Assembly: GCA_050084985.1 (NCBI GenBank) | Contig: JBITNC010000001.1 | Span: forward strand, 167,276,001-167,340,000 | Direction of reading: 5' to 3' | DNA length: 64,000 nucleotides | Origin: Nageia nagi | Taxonomy: Eukaryota > Pinophyta | Program-made: the position numbers and the translations under genes | Shown: one piece after another, positions 10,701 through 22,700 of the stretch | How positions within the stretch are numbered: position 1 is the first letter of the stretch | How the letters are laid out: every line of letters starts with the position of its first letter | The notes under the pieces: generated by a model | Database searches by the model: none | What the model was told of the DNA's origin: nothing | What the model saw: the letters and a program-made list of their open reading frames with translations, nothing else

Positions 10701-13700
10701 TTCTCGGAACGCCTCCCATGATCAGGGAACTGTCCCTGACCGTTCCTCAATTTGGGAACGTCCAACCGTCCTTGGGAATGGCCAGGGAACTTCCAGCATT
10801 TCCTGACCATTTCCGGGAAAGTCCAACGTTCCATCTGCAGCTGAGCACAAGTAGAAAGAAACATTTAACTTAAAAAAAGTACTTAAAGTGCCATGTGATG
10901 GGACCCACCCATGTTTCCACCTTGTCTAACCCTAAAAAGGTCTTACAAACTCCATCTAAATGTGATTTTGTAATCAATTTTTATGTGCAGCTGGGAGAGA
11001 AAAAGAACAACAAATAGTAGAAAAGAGACAACATTAGAAGAAAAAGACAGCAGTGAGGAGAAAGAGAGCAAGGAGGAAGAAAAACACAACAATGTAGAGG
11101 ACAATACTCAAGGAGGAGAAGAAAGTTACCTAGCACAATCCAAGGCTTTTTTGTTTCTCTACTTGTTTAGTTTAAACTTTAAAACTTTAAACTTTACTTG
11201 ATTAAGAAAAAAAACAAGATGAGTGAGGTTGAGCAAGAAAATCAAAACTATGAGGTAGAATCAGAAATGGGAGTTGAAAATGAGCAAGAAAACACATCAA
11301 TTTTTGATTGTCCATCCACAATATTAAAAGGTTTTGCTAGAGGGCCATTCAATTTTAAAAAACCTTTTTGCAATATGTCACAAACCTCGATGTTGGAAAA
11401 ATAATTTAAAGGGGAGCAAGAACTTATAAATGTCACATTTGTTCCACTACATTTAAAGGGAGTTATACCAGGGTTGAATCACATTTGATTGAAAAACAAG
11501 GGATAGGGGTGAGCGTTTGTAAAGAAATGAATAAAAAATGTTTGCAGTAGCTAGTAGGCTTGTGCAAGAGGCTTACCTTAGGAATTGTGGGCTGCCGATT
11601 CCTAAATCTAGCCAAGCCTCCCATGTATCCTCCTCCTCATCAGTTAGAGAAAAAAAAACTCACTCCTCTTCTAGCTTGCCAAGTCCTACATTCCCCTCCA
11701 AAAAAAGAGGAAACATAGCTGAGGCATTAAACTTGAAATAGAAAGATAGAGTTGATGATGCAGTGGGAAAATTATTTTATGCCCATGCCTTGTCTTTTCA
11801 TCTTGCATGCTCACCTTGCTTCAGGGCAACATTTGAGGAAGTAAGGTTGGTTACCTGATGAGAATAGACTCCATACTTCTCTTTTGGAGAAGCAGTATAC
11901 TAGATGCAATTAGATGATGCAGGAGTTGAAGGCTACATGGGTGCATAGCGAATGTTCCATTATTATGGATGGGTGGACTGACATTCGTCAACATCCACTC
12001 ATCAATATAATGATGTCATGTTCAGAGGGTCCTTATTTTCTTTGAGCTATTGATTGCTCGGGGAAAAAGAAGGATGTAGAGTTCTAGTTCTTCCTGTTAA
12101 AGGAGGCTATTGAGGAGGTTGGACCCTCTAATGTTGTCTAGTAAATCACTTTACTTTTAGTTTTCAAATTTATTTTGTTTTGCAAATTTCAAATTTTAAT
12201 GTTTTAATTTTTTTTTTGTACATATAATTACAGATGCAACCCCTGTTTGCAAGCGTGCAGGAAAATCCACATGTAAGTCAACTACGAAAGTTTGGTGGGT
12301 GCTTGCGATGCATGGCTGAATGAGATGCATCAGGAATCCAACCAGATCAATTTGCGTGTCTTCTTTATGCTTCCACATTTTGCATACATATCTACCAAGG
12401 CATTCACAACCACAACTTCTGATAGAAATCCGCTTTTCAATCATCTTTAATGTATGTATAAGCACTGTTGTGAATCTCCCAGTTTGGTGATGCTTTGAGA
12501 ACGATGGGAAAGATGAATTCATGTAGTTGGACTTTTGCTGTTGTTTGTTGCATTTGGTGAAACAGTGTCAATGCCTATGGAGAAAATCCATGAGAAGATG
12601 TCTTGTTCAGTCATAAAACATCACGGGCACTAGCCAAACTTCCGCAATTATGTTATGTAGGAATTTATTTATGTGCATGGGCCAATTTTAAGTTTGATGC
12701 GATTGATGAGTGAATGGAGCTTACCTATGGAAGGGCATGTCATCTATGTAGATCTGCAAGAGTTGAATCTGTTGGGATGCTTTTCTTTCCCGCGATGACC
12801 CTCTGAAGATCATGTGTAGGACTTACAAGCCGCCCAACAACATAGTTGGGAATGCATTACCAATTCCCTCGTTTGAAAAGGATTGGGTACCTCCAAGGCT
12901 CTTGTCGAAACACCTACTCAACAACTAAAACGTTATGACGTTGTAGGTATGCTTGCCAAGCGAAATGTTGTGCTTGGGCAAGTGTTTCTGGTCTAGCGAT
13001 AGATAAAGAAAGTGCGGTATCCCTCTTTGGAATCAACCTCAATGGAATGGAATGAGAGGTAGCAATTTGTTAACCAACGTTGTTTTATTTGATGTATAGA
13101 GTTTATTCGAAATATTTGTGTGTGGAATTAACGATTGTATTTGGTTGTGAAAGCATAAATAAAATACTGTAAAGTGAGAGACTACACTTGTGAAACGGAA
13201 ACGGATACTTTGTCAGATACCAAACGAGTCACCACGATGAAGCATTGTCTAAAAAGTTCATCCTTTTTGGATCAGTTTAGGGATTTCATCTAATTCATCC
13301 AGCTTTGCGAACAAACAACTATGTTTGAGTTGTTCCAAAGAGGAGTGGGGAGGAATGCCGATTGCGAGCAATCAAATGGACATGGTGGAAGAATGTGGGA
13401 AGAACAAGAGTTTGGATGTAAACCTCTAGTTCGATGTCATAAAACAAGAAACAGATTGAGAATACCTCATCTAGTGCGTGCTATGAACCAAGCAATTATC
13501 ATAGATTGATTTCCAACACTTTAAAGAATAAAGCAATGATACATTCCCTAAAACTCTCGAGTTTTCAAAGGAAGGATGCAAAAGTGTCAAACAAGCAAAT
13601 GATAATCCTTAAGAAACAATTTACAACACCACAAATAAATAACCAAGCTCGATCTTTGCCTTAACCACTTTGTATTAACTTATAAAAGAGTTGTGCAAGG

Positions 13701-16700
13701 ATACATCAGTTTGCTCCTCTTTTACAAAAGTTTCACTTTTTTCACAAAATGAGCCCTAGTGAAAATGAGACCTCATGCCACTTATTTATAAGCAAAATTA
13801 GGTCAAATTTTCAAGTGTTGCCCTAATTTCTAGAAAAACACTAAAATGCTAAATTGAAATTACAATATCATTTAGTGGGAGAACAATACTCATCCCACTA
13901 AAATATGCTTGAAATAAAATATTTACAAAAATTGATGCCCTTTGGATCGAATCTCGAGGCACTTTGCATCAATTTGGCAAAATCTGGAGCTTCGAATTGC
14001 CATTCTGGATCTGTTCGTCCATCTTTTGAGCTCCTTTCTGCAGTCTGGATTTTCCCTTGATGTGATCGTTTTGGCAAGTTTTGTAGGAATTCTGAGAAAA
14101 TTTTATGAAAAGTGAATTTTTGGTCTATTTTTCGAAAAAGATGGGGGGGTTCTAAATTTGGAAAATTTTTAAAAAGTGGATTTGACCCCATGGACGGATG
14201 AAGTATGGGATTTTAAGGTTCTTGGGAAGTTTTGAGAGGATTTGGAGCCTTTTTGCATCGATTTTGAGGGTTTTTCATGAGGGGGCATTTTGGAGGCTCC
14301 ATAAGGTATTTTTGCATTTTTGGAGTTTTCCACTCATTCCCAATGTTGAGAAGAAAGGCCAAAGGTGGGAAACATGGAAAATGAGTGCCTAGGCATTTTG
14401 GGCATGATTTTCCTCTTTTTTCAAAAATTTCAAAGGCCAAAGTGCTTGAATCCTTATTCCACACATGATCTCCAATTTTTTTTTTTGAAAAAGTGAAGAT
14501 TTTCAGCCTTTAGATCTTGGATCTTGAGAATTTTTTGTGTTTTTCTTCACTTGTTTGGATCCAAATCACTTCTCTTCACAATGGAAATGGGTACCCAAAT
14601 CAATCATCAAAATTGATTTCTAAAATTTTGGATCTTGAGTCACAATTTTGAAGATTTGAGTTTTCTCGTCTTTTCAACTTTTTTTCTGATTTTCTTCACT
14701 TTGGGAGGGCAAATTCATGATTGGAGTTTTTCTTGTCCAAATCATGCACTTGGGAGACCAAAATCGTGTAGAATTGAATTTTACACCCCATGAAGCTCAC
14801 AAATTCCACTTTTGACAAGTTTTAAGTCCCTTTGATGCTAGGCGCAGGTTTTAGGAGTTTTAGGGAAGTTTTGAAAAAATGGGATTTTGAGGGAAAACTC
14901 TTAAAACTCCCCCCTAACTTTTTGGGAGGAAAAATTTGATTTTTTTGCAACATTGCAAGAGGCAATGTTGGTCTCCTTTGAATTTTGCACCCTACCTCAC
15001 TCTCCTTTTTTGATTTGGCCAATTTTGGAAAATTTAGAAAATTTTGGAGCTCTCTCATTGGCCAATCAAATTTTGATGATTTGAGGAAGTAGATCTCATT
15101 TTTTTGGAAAACTCAAATCATCAAACTTGTGAGAAATCCCATCCTATACCCCATGAAGATAAAAAAATTTATTTTTTTACAATTTTGGGGCACAAGAAGG
15201 GTAGGCGCAGGTTTTAAGGTGTTTATGCCGTTTTTGAAATTTAACAAAACATGGGAAACATGCCAAAGCCAGCGCCTAGCTTTTTAAGGGGTATTTTTTG
15301 ATTTTTTTTCGAAAATTCCAAGAGGCAAAGTGCCTAAAATTGGGTTTGGCACCTTACCTCATCCTTGGATTTTTATTTTTGCATTTTTGAAATTTTGGAA
15401 AAAATGGAGCATTCCTATTGGCTGTCCTTTTGCTCATTTTCCATTTTTCTCACTTTTGGTGGAGCAAAACTCATCGAAATCGTGAACTTGAAAGACCAAT
15501 TTGATGTAGAATTGCGATCCCCACGCTTCTGAGCTCAAAAATCGCCATTTCGGATCAATCTGGGCCCTCCAAAAGGTAGGTGCAGGTTTTCAAGAGAATA
15601 GGCCATTTTTCAAAATTTGAGTGAGGGAAAACTCGTAAAACTTCCCCCTAACTTTTCGGGGGTCAAAACTCTAGTTTCTTCAAAATTTCCAAGAGTAGAG
15701 TGGCCTTAATTTTTCATTTGGCACCACACCTCTCTCTCAGATTTTCATTTCAAGCACTTTGAAAAAACTCACTTTTCGGGCTCAACTTGAAGCTTCTTGG
15801 ATGCCAAAATGCTCGTTTTTTTATTTTACCCCTCAAAGGTGCTCAAACTTGCTTTCCTCATTCATCCCGGGCTATATTGCACATTCCCAACCTTTCCTAA
15901 CCTTTATGGGCTCAAACGGTGTATTTTAGACCATTTTCAGCATTTTCGGGCTTTAAGTATGAGTTTCAACCATTTCTGGCTTTTCCGAACACTTCTGAGC
16001 TTGAATGGTGAGAAAATGATCATTTCTGGCATTTTCGGCATATCGAGCTCAAAGTTTACATCTCCAGCTCAAAGTTTACATCTCCGGCCTTTTCGGACTT
16101 CAGATATGCAAAAATGCTCATTTTCGGGCATTTTGAGCTCAATCTTGCAATTTTGGTCAATTCTGAGCTTTCAAATTGTGCAAAAACGTACATTTCTATT
16201 ACACTGACCACTCCCAAGCTCAAAATTGACCAAAGCGCGTTTTTCTGTGCTACCGATCATTTTCTGGCTCTCCGGGCTCAAAATTGACAAAAACACGCTT
16301 TTTGGTTGTAGATGCCCTTTCCAGGCTCAATTTGTACAAAAATGCACATTTTTCGTTATCTTAACTGTATCCATTGCTCTCGGGCTCAAACTTGACGAAA
16401 AATGCACCTTTGGTCAACTTGGCACCGCTATTGCTCAATCTTGCCAAGACATGCCCATCCTCGTTGACTGCACTCTAGACCCAAAAATCCGTGCTCTGAT
16501 GCTATCTCTTAGATCCTAGCTCCTTGGCTCCAAAATTGGTGACTGGATACTCTGATGCTCTTCGGGGTCTTCGTTGCAAAATCTCCTTGAATTGCTCCCT
16601 AATATCATGTTTGCACTTTTCAGAATGAACTATCCGTCGCCAAAAGCCAACCTCAAGGCAATGCACCTCATTGCCTTTGCAAAAATAGGGTTGCCAAAAT

Positions 16701-19700
16701 GCTGCATCTTGGGGTGTGTTGTGCAGGCACAACATAATCCATGTTGAAAAGTCTAGAGAGTAGTATGTATCTGTATTTCTAGTAAGCAATTTGTGTTCAT
16801 AAGAGTATTTTTGATATTATCAAAAATGTAGGTGTATTTTGGATATTCTCTAAAATTACAGGGGTATTTTAGATATTTTCCCTAGAGAAAAGCAGCAAAG
16901 CAGCAATCAAAATAGGTAAAAGGGAACACACCCACTTTTGATTCTGCACTGACCCCCAACACTTCATTCTTAAGCCAACAGAACCATGTCAACTGCTGCA
17001 ACAAGCTATCAGTTATAACAGATATCACAGAAATCAGGCACCAGCAACCTCAACTCTGGAAATATCCCTAGCATAATCGGCAGTGAAAAACCATTGCATC
17101 TGAATCCCACAATCAGATTCAAGGGGCTCATTCCTGCTTATAAGAAAACCTCCCTTGCACAATAATCTACAGACATCCAAAGATGACAAGCAATCTTACC
17201 ACAACTCAGTAGTGCCATAATAAAGGATCTCGTTCCCAGGCCAAAAGATTGGAAATTTTGGTCCATTGCAACCAAGAGTAGGGTGAACTGATCAGTAAAG
17301 GAAAACAAAGCCCTCATCTCACTCTAAGAAGACATATAAACAGGTCAAATCAAATTCTTTCGTTCGTTTCACAATATCACACATGAAAAGATACCACTAG
17401 GCAAGCACAGAACAATAGAACATCTCAGTAGAAGCCTAGAAAACAGCCATAAGTACCTAAGGGCCAAATTTAGCAAATTCACACCATTGTCACAACTCAC
17501 ATCCTTAACAAACCAGTAAATTTGAAACCAGAGAATACGATTTCTCAACTCCTTCCACTCAGCCATTAACTGTAACAGTTGGCATTAACAGAAAGAATGA
17601 AAGTAAACAATATATACCATTTAAATAGATCTCATTAATAGACCATGCCATACAAAAACAATAGATTCCGTTGCCCAGACCACAGGATAGCAAAGCACAA
17701 TTTATAGGACATCAGGCCCTAACCCATGATTATTCAGGCATATACATCCTCGAGTTAGGGGGAGGAGCAAAAAGCAAAAATGGCTAAAGATAAAACCCTT
17801 ATGAGCTCTAACCATACTTGCATTGAAAAAGAGTTTAAGCTATTCATAGAAAGTTCTATGCTAATCACAATGCCAGCTGTATACAAAAAGCATGCAAGAG
17901 CAATTAGGGTTAGAAAGCATATCTAGGGACACACAGTCAGCATTACTCCATGTCCAACGGTAGAACTTCCCAATATCGTATTGTCCTCTATTTCTTTGTC
18001 TGAATCGGAAAATCCCCGTTGAGGGTCCTCAAATCATCATCAAGTTGACCTTGAATGCCAGAGTTAGCTGCAAGATTGGAAAGGCAGCAGCCAATCAAGC
18101 ATTGGGTATCACCCACTTCATCCATCTAGAAATCTAATCGCTTTAGCTTCCTCCCATAGTAGTCCTGAGATCCATTGAGAAGATATTCAGGAACAGAGTC
18201 TGTTGACTTCTCATTCAAGGCGTTTTTTAACAACATTTGCTTTGAGTCTTTGAAGATATCCTTGGCTGCCCAAGCTCCCTTTAGCCACCTGCACGGTTGC
18301 ATCCACATTTGATTCCCACCTTCATCCGCAGCTTCAGCTCATCTGGGGCCCCCAAATTGACATTTGTTCTTAAATTGACCAATATATTCTTCTCCATGCT
18401 TCTTCTTACCTTATGCAGACAAACTCTCACCAGAGTCCTTGCTCCTAAAAGAGCTAACTCCTGCACCAGCTTTCTGTCTTAAACTGTACAGATTTTTTAT
18501 AAATCAAAGGTGCTCAACAAAGACACAAAGTTCGACATTGATATCATTCTGTTGTTAATCCTTAGAAGATTCCAGTAGGAACAGGGATTCTAGCTTTCTT
18601 CTCTTTGTTCCCATCTTCTATTAACTTCCCTTCCAATTCGTTCATAAGATGTGCCCTGGTTTGCAACACTCTTACTCACATCTTCATTGGAACCTGATTC
18701 TGGCTTCATCTTATATAAGATACCAACACAGAATGGGACTAATTTTTCTTGCACCAATGCATGCATCTCAGGACTGTTCCCAATTTCTTAAGCTGAGGGG
18801 GGAGCAAGATTTGAGAGGTGACTTGATGCACCCTAAATGAGATATTTCTTCTATACTATTAATAAACGAGATGATTTAGTTGAGTTTGTGTTTCCCTTAA
18901 TGTATCTAATGGCATTATTATTTATTTCTGGTGATAGATAAACAAAGAGTTGAGTGTACATAGTTTTGTTTTGCATGACGATGAATGCAACTTGGTGATA
19001 TGTAATATTGAAAAAGAAAAATGACGTTGATCTATAGTGAATCATGTATACTATGTTTATATTTTATAAATGAAGGTTCGGAAGTTACAGGAAACATTCC
19101 TGTTTGTCTATATCGGTTGGAAGATTATCTTATAAGTGCTGTAACAGCATGTATAGGTTAGTCAGCTCTCTCCGACTGTTAGGTAACGGATCTGACCATA
19201 GTGCATCTGGTGGCCAGCACTCTCCGATCACGAGGGAGAGAGGTTGAATGTCTGACCATGAGATCAAGAGGCTGGCTCTCTGATCCTGATGTGGAGAGAT
19301 CCTTATACCATAAGGTAGTTGTCTTATGCTTCCCATGGACCAAGCCACCAGGCCTAATGCTAGATTTTATAAGGGTATTGTTGGGGTGTTTTTCTTTTCC
19401 GCCTTGGAGTAGTGAGAAAAATGCCAACATTTTAGGTGGAGGGACATTACTCCCTCCCGCTATGGGGATTGGTTACCCCAAAGGTTAGCTTCACAACTTG
19501 GTGAGGATAACCCAGAGAATGCCTGAGATGTTTAAAGCTGCCACCAACATGAATATCATGTGTGGATTCAAGGACTTGGATCATCTTTATAGCAAGTCTA
19601 AGTTGTTTCTGGAAAATGGTAAAGGGAAATAATGGGTGCAAAAATCACGAAAAAAAGTGTGAAATAAAAGAAATGAAAAATTGGTGGAAAGACTGTCGGT

Positions 19701-22700
19701 GGTAGGATGTAACTACAGGCATGTGGGCTCACGGGTTTGGGATAAGGTCCTCAAGAGTTGACTTGCTGGGTCTTGGCGTAGGTTCCACGCACCCCTCAAT
19801 CCGTTCCACTAGCCAACAACATGAATGGTCTAGTGGAAGGAGTGTGAAGTTGTGGCAAGGATGGAATGAGGGCAAGACTCAACGATCCAGGTGAAGTTCC
19901 TACTATTAACGACATCAACAAGACATCTTGAGGTATCCAAACGTAAGATTGCAAATGACAAAATATCACAAACAATATGCTAATCAACCACTTCATAAGA
20001 TATACAAGCACTCTCTTGTCCACTCCACATGGAATTTACAGGATGCACCAAGTGATGTAAATTAATACAAAACAGTGATAGAGCAAACTAGACAGCACTG
20101 CCAATCATTAATTCAAATTTGGCATTGCAACATGAGAAGCATTTCATCATAATTACATATACATACACCACATTTAACAACTTAGAGAATTTTGGTCTAG
20201 CACGCAAAGTTCTTTTCCATTGTTAAAGTGTCAATCCCCCCTTACAAATGAGTCAAAATGGGGTATAAATAGTTTTTGGAGCAACCACTGTGTTGCCCTA
20301 ACCCTACTTACGAGTTTCAAAAAAAATAAAAAGCAGTCCAATAAGAATATACCACATGACATTACAAGATTCATTCCAACACTTGTGGGAGCAAATCCTC
20401 ATCCGTCACAAGGCTGTACAAAATTTAATGAGTTCTTGAAATCCAATTTTGAAATAAAATTGCAATAAATAAAATAAAAGCTAATTGTTGCGCTTGCAAC
20501 ATCCCACCTTAATGACCCTCGGGTTTATTCCAGTTGGTCCATCTTCTCTGTCTCTATTGCACTAAGCCTAAGGACTTCATCACTAGCTTGTTGAGGGTAC
20601 CCTTGTCCGCCTGCGGCTACCTAGTCTTGAAGGAGATTTGGATTGGAAGGTGTGCGCTTTCCTTTGAGGCTTAGCTTCCCCTGCCTCTCTTCTAGCTCCT
20701 TGGCAAGCTTGGTGATATCTCTGATCCACTCTACCCTAGTAGTCTTGACTTCATCAGTTTCAATGTTTAGGGTACATTCCTCCAAGCCTTGTGGCTTCTT
20801 TGGGTCTTTGTTTAAGGCAACTTTGGTGACAGAAAGTGTATTGTTCACCTTGAACACAAATCTACTCACATAATGAGCGTCTGTAGATTCGTCTCTTGCT
20901 CGTAGGCTAGGATTTTGGTGCAGTGATCTTATTAAGGTTGCGATGTCAACGTTGTGCTTATATCTTGGCGAGGCATTGCCAGTGGTCATGCCTTTCCTTG
21001 TCTCACCTTCTTGCTTTGGTGCTTTGGGGTTTGGTTCGGCCATTCTGGTGCACAAGTTGAGGAGCAAGACAATCTAAGTTTGAGAAAATGAGCTCCCTAG
21101 GTTGGTGTTTATAGGCAAATTTTGGTCTCCACGAAACCCTAGTCGGCTAGGCATGAGAGGAATTGATCTTGATCATCCAGATGGCCGACCTCTGGGGCTC
21201 TTCCAGGGCTAGTGCATGCCCAGAAAAGACAAGATTTTGTCTTTCTGGAGCATGCACTCAACCTAAGGATGCATGCTCTTCCTCCATCATTTTCTTGTGT
21301 TCCCCACTCGTCTGTCTCGACTCTTCATGCTCAAAATGAAACCTGAACTCGCCCGTTTTGCCCTTTCTAGTGTCGCAACTTGTCGATTTTGCCCAACGAA
21401 CTGACCCAGAGGCTCCTCCATGCTTGGTACATGATTTCAAAAGACAAGATTGTCTTTTTGAAATGCACTCCAACTCCTCCGGCTGTTCCAGTCTGGGTGC
21501 ATGGTCCAAAAGTTAGGATTTTGTCTTCCTGAGGCATGCACTGGGTTGCATGTGGCCAAATTTGCTTCGTTTTGGTCTTCTGCTCCTTGGACTTAGCCAA
21601 ATTTTCAAGTTCACCCCGTCTTGGTGTCTTCCCAGGCTTTGTGCATGCTCCCAAAAGTCAAGAATTTGTCTTTTTGAGGCATGCGCCAGCCCCTCTAGTC
21701 ATGCTGGAGCGAGATATGAGCATCAAAACTCCATGCCTTAGCAAAATTTCATGTTTCAGCCCAATTGGATGCCTTCCTGGGTTTGGTGCATGCTCCCAAA
21801 AGACAAGATTTTGTCTTTTTGAGCATGCGCTAGCCCCGTGGATGAGTACACTTTGTCTTTCTAGGTCTCAAGTCCATCCTAGCGGCCTCCTAACTTGGGC
21901 GCATGCTCCCTAAAGACAAAATTTTGCCTTTTTGAGGCATGCACCAGCCTTGAAATGCACTAAGTCACTGTTTTCGGACCTTCATTTTGTCTTGGGCATC
22001 CTTTCGGGCCTGGCTTATGCCCATAAAGACAAGATTATGTCTTTTGGGAGCATGCGTTGGGTCCAGGAGTGACCCAGTTTGCTCTTTTGGACTTGAACTC
22101 CAAATTGGGCGTCTTCCTGACCCGAGTGCACATCCTAGAAAGACAAAATTTTGTCTTCCTAGAGCATGCGCTAGGCCTAAGAGTGGCCCAAACTCACTTT
22201 GCTTGGTTCCGACTCGACACAAGTTTCCTAGTTTTACCTAAACTCAACTTATATTTTCCATACTTAGCCAATTTTTGAGGGTTTTAGCTTTTCATCATGA
22301 CACGACCAAGATTGGGCGGTTGGGCTCACTTAGGTGATGGGAAGATACATGTGGTTTCTGGTCAGTCGGGGACAAGAAGGGATTGTGCCAACTTGCTGTC
22401 ACATGAGTGTAAGTTGTGGAGGGCCCCCAAAATTACTAAATTTTGGGGTGAGTTGTGTAGGGCACAACAGGTATGTATTGCTCTTACTTCCCTACATCCT
22501 TTTAACTTTAGAGAAAGAGACAACATTTGGTATCCGAGCAAAATCCCTGATCCTTACAGAATTTTGCCTTTCGTTTGAGTTATTTCTTTTTCCCAACTCC
22601 TTGGCACCAAAAACGCTTCTGCTAACATATTTGAATTTGATTACCTCAAAGTGGTAGCATATTCTATTTAAATATTTTAGTATATTCTATTTAAATAGTT

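Larger units (their letters stand above)
10576..12340 (+). mobile_element. hAT transposon remnant 1 (BED finger + DUF659)
   Basis: A decayed plus-strand hAT-type element. It starts with a GC-richer region of GGGAAC/GTTCCC short repeats (10576-10850), a layout typical of hAT subterminal regions, followed by transposase pieces with a BED zinc finger (about 11422) and a DUF659 domain (about 11900-12290). I cannot see its terminal inverted repeats or 8-bp target duplication. The right end is unclear; element A begins at 13013. Confidence 0.65.
13013..16734 (-). mobile_element. element A: large LTR-like element, about 3.7 kb
   Basis: Read on the minus strand, it starts TGTTGTGCCTGCACAACACACCCC at about 16734 and ends near 13013. 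It matches element B in the same order: the start region (16734-16500 vs 28019-28260), an AGGGCAACACT block, a TATA box (13790-13783), the GTCTCAT and GGAGCAA blocks, TTGCACAACTCTTTTATAAG with TTAATACAA, a CTTTGAAAACTC block and CACCACGATGAAGCATTGTC (13230-13260). No protein or second LTR lies inside, so a solo LTR with a very long U3 fits best. Target duplications are not evident. Ends are approximate. Confidence 0.6.
20160..22469 (-). mobile_element. element C: third member of the A/B family, with ORF
   Basis: On the minus strand it begins at about 22469 with TTGTGCCCTACACAACTCACCCC, then AAAAT..AATTTTGGGGGCCCT, matching the starts of A and B. Inside are eight palindromic units (22172-21212), then a TATA box (21113-21107) followed by CCTAGGGAGCTCATTTT as in B, then a 148-residue ORF (21067-20621). 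A second AGGGCAACAC block with TATTTATA lies at about 20300-20260. The left end is not defined. Its organisation differs from A and B by the ORF, so it may be a composite. Confidence 0.5.

Noticed and set aside
10556-10873. Overlapping ORFs on both strands (102 and 80 residues)
   Set aside because: Low-complexity products of the GGGAAC/GTTCCC cluster.
12196-12522. Minus-strand 108-residue ORF
   Set aside because: Its start overlaps, on the opposite strand, the end of the hAT transposase reading ([12 protein letters not shown]); no domain is recognised.
15797-16519. Plus-strand ORFs of 136 and 97 residues
   Set aside because: They consist of the ~60-bp GGGCTCAAA repeats and are rich in Phe/Leu/Ser from that motif.
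16502-16789. Minus-strand ORF of 95 residues at the start of element A
   Set aside because: It looks protein-like but covers the conserved non-coding start of A. The same region in B and C has no matching open frame.
20489-20510. TGTTGCAAGCGCAACA palindrome after GGTGGGA as a polypurine tract plus LTR start
   Set aside because: The fit is attractive, but no matching LTR end or partner LTR could be found, so it is not listed as a separate element.
21212-22172. CRISPR-like pattern of repeats and spacers
   Set aside because: Units are inexact, spacing is irregular, and the surroundings are plant nuclear transposons. No cas genes.
21258-22278. Many open frames of 60-125 residues on both strands in element C
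   Set aside because: They run across the palindromic repeat units, share the same repeated peptides and occur on both strands, so they are repeat shadows.
13013-22469. A and C as the two LTRs of one element in the same orientation
   Set aside because: They are strongly diverged inside, carry different arrays, and the DNA between them (16735-20159) shows no gag-pol.
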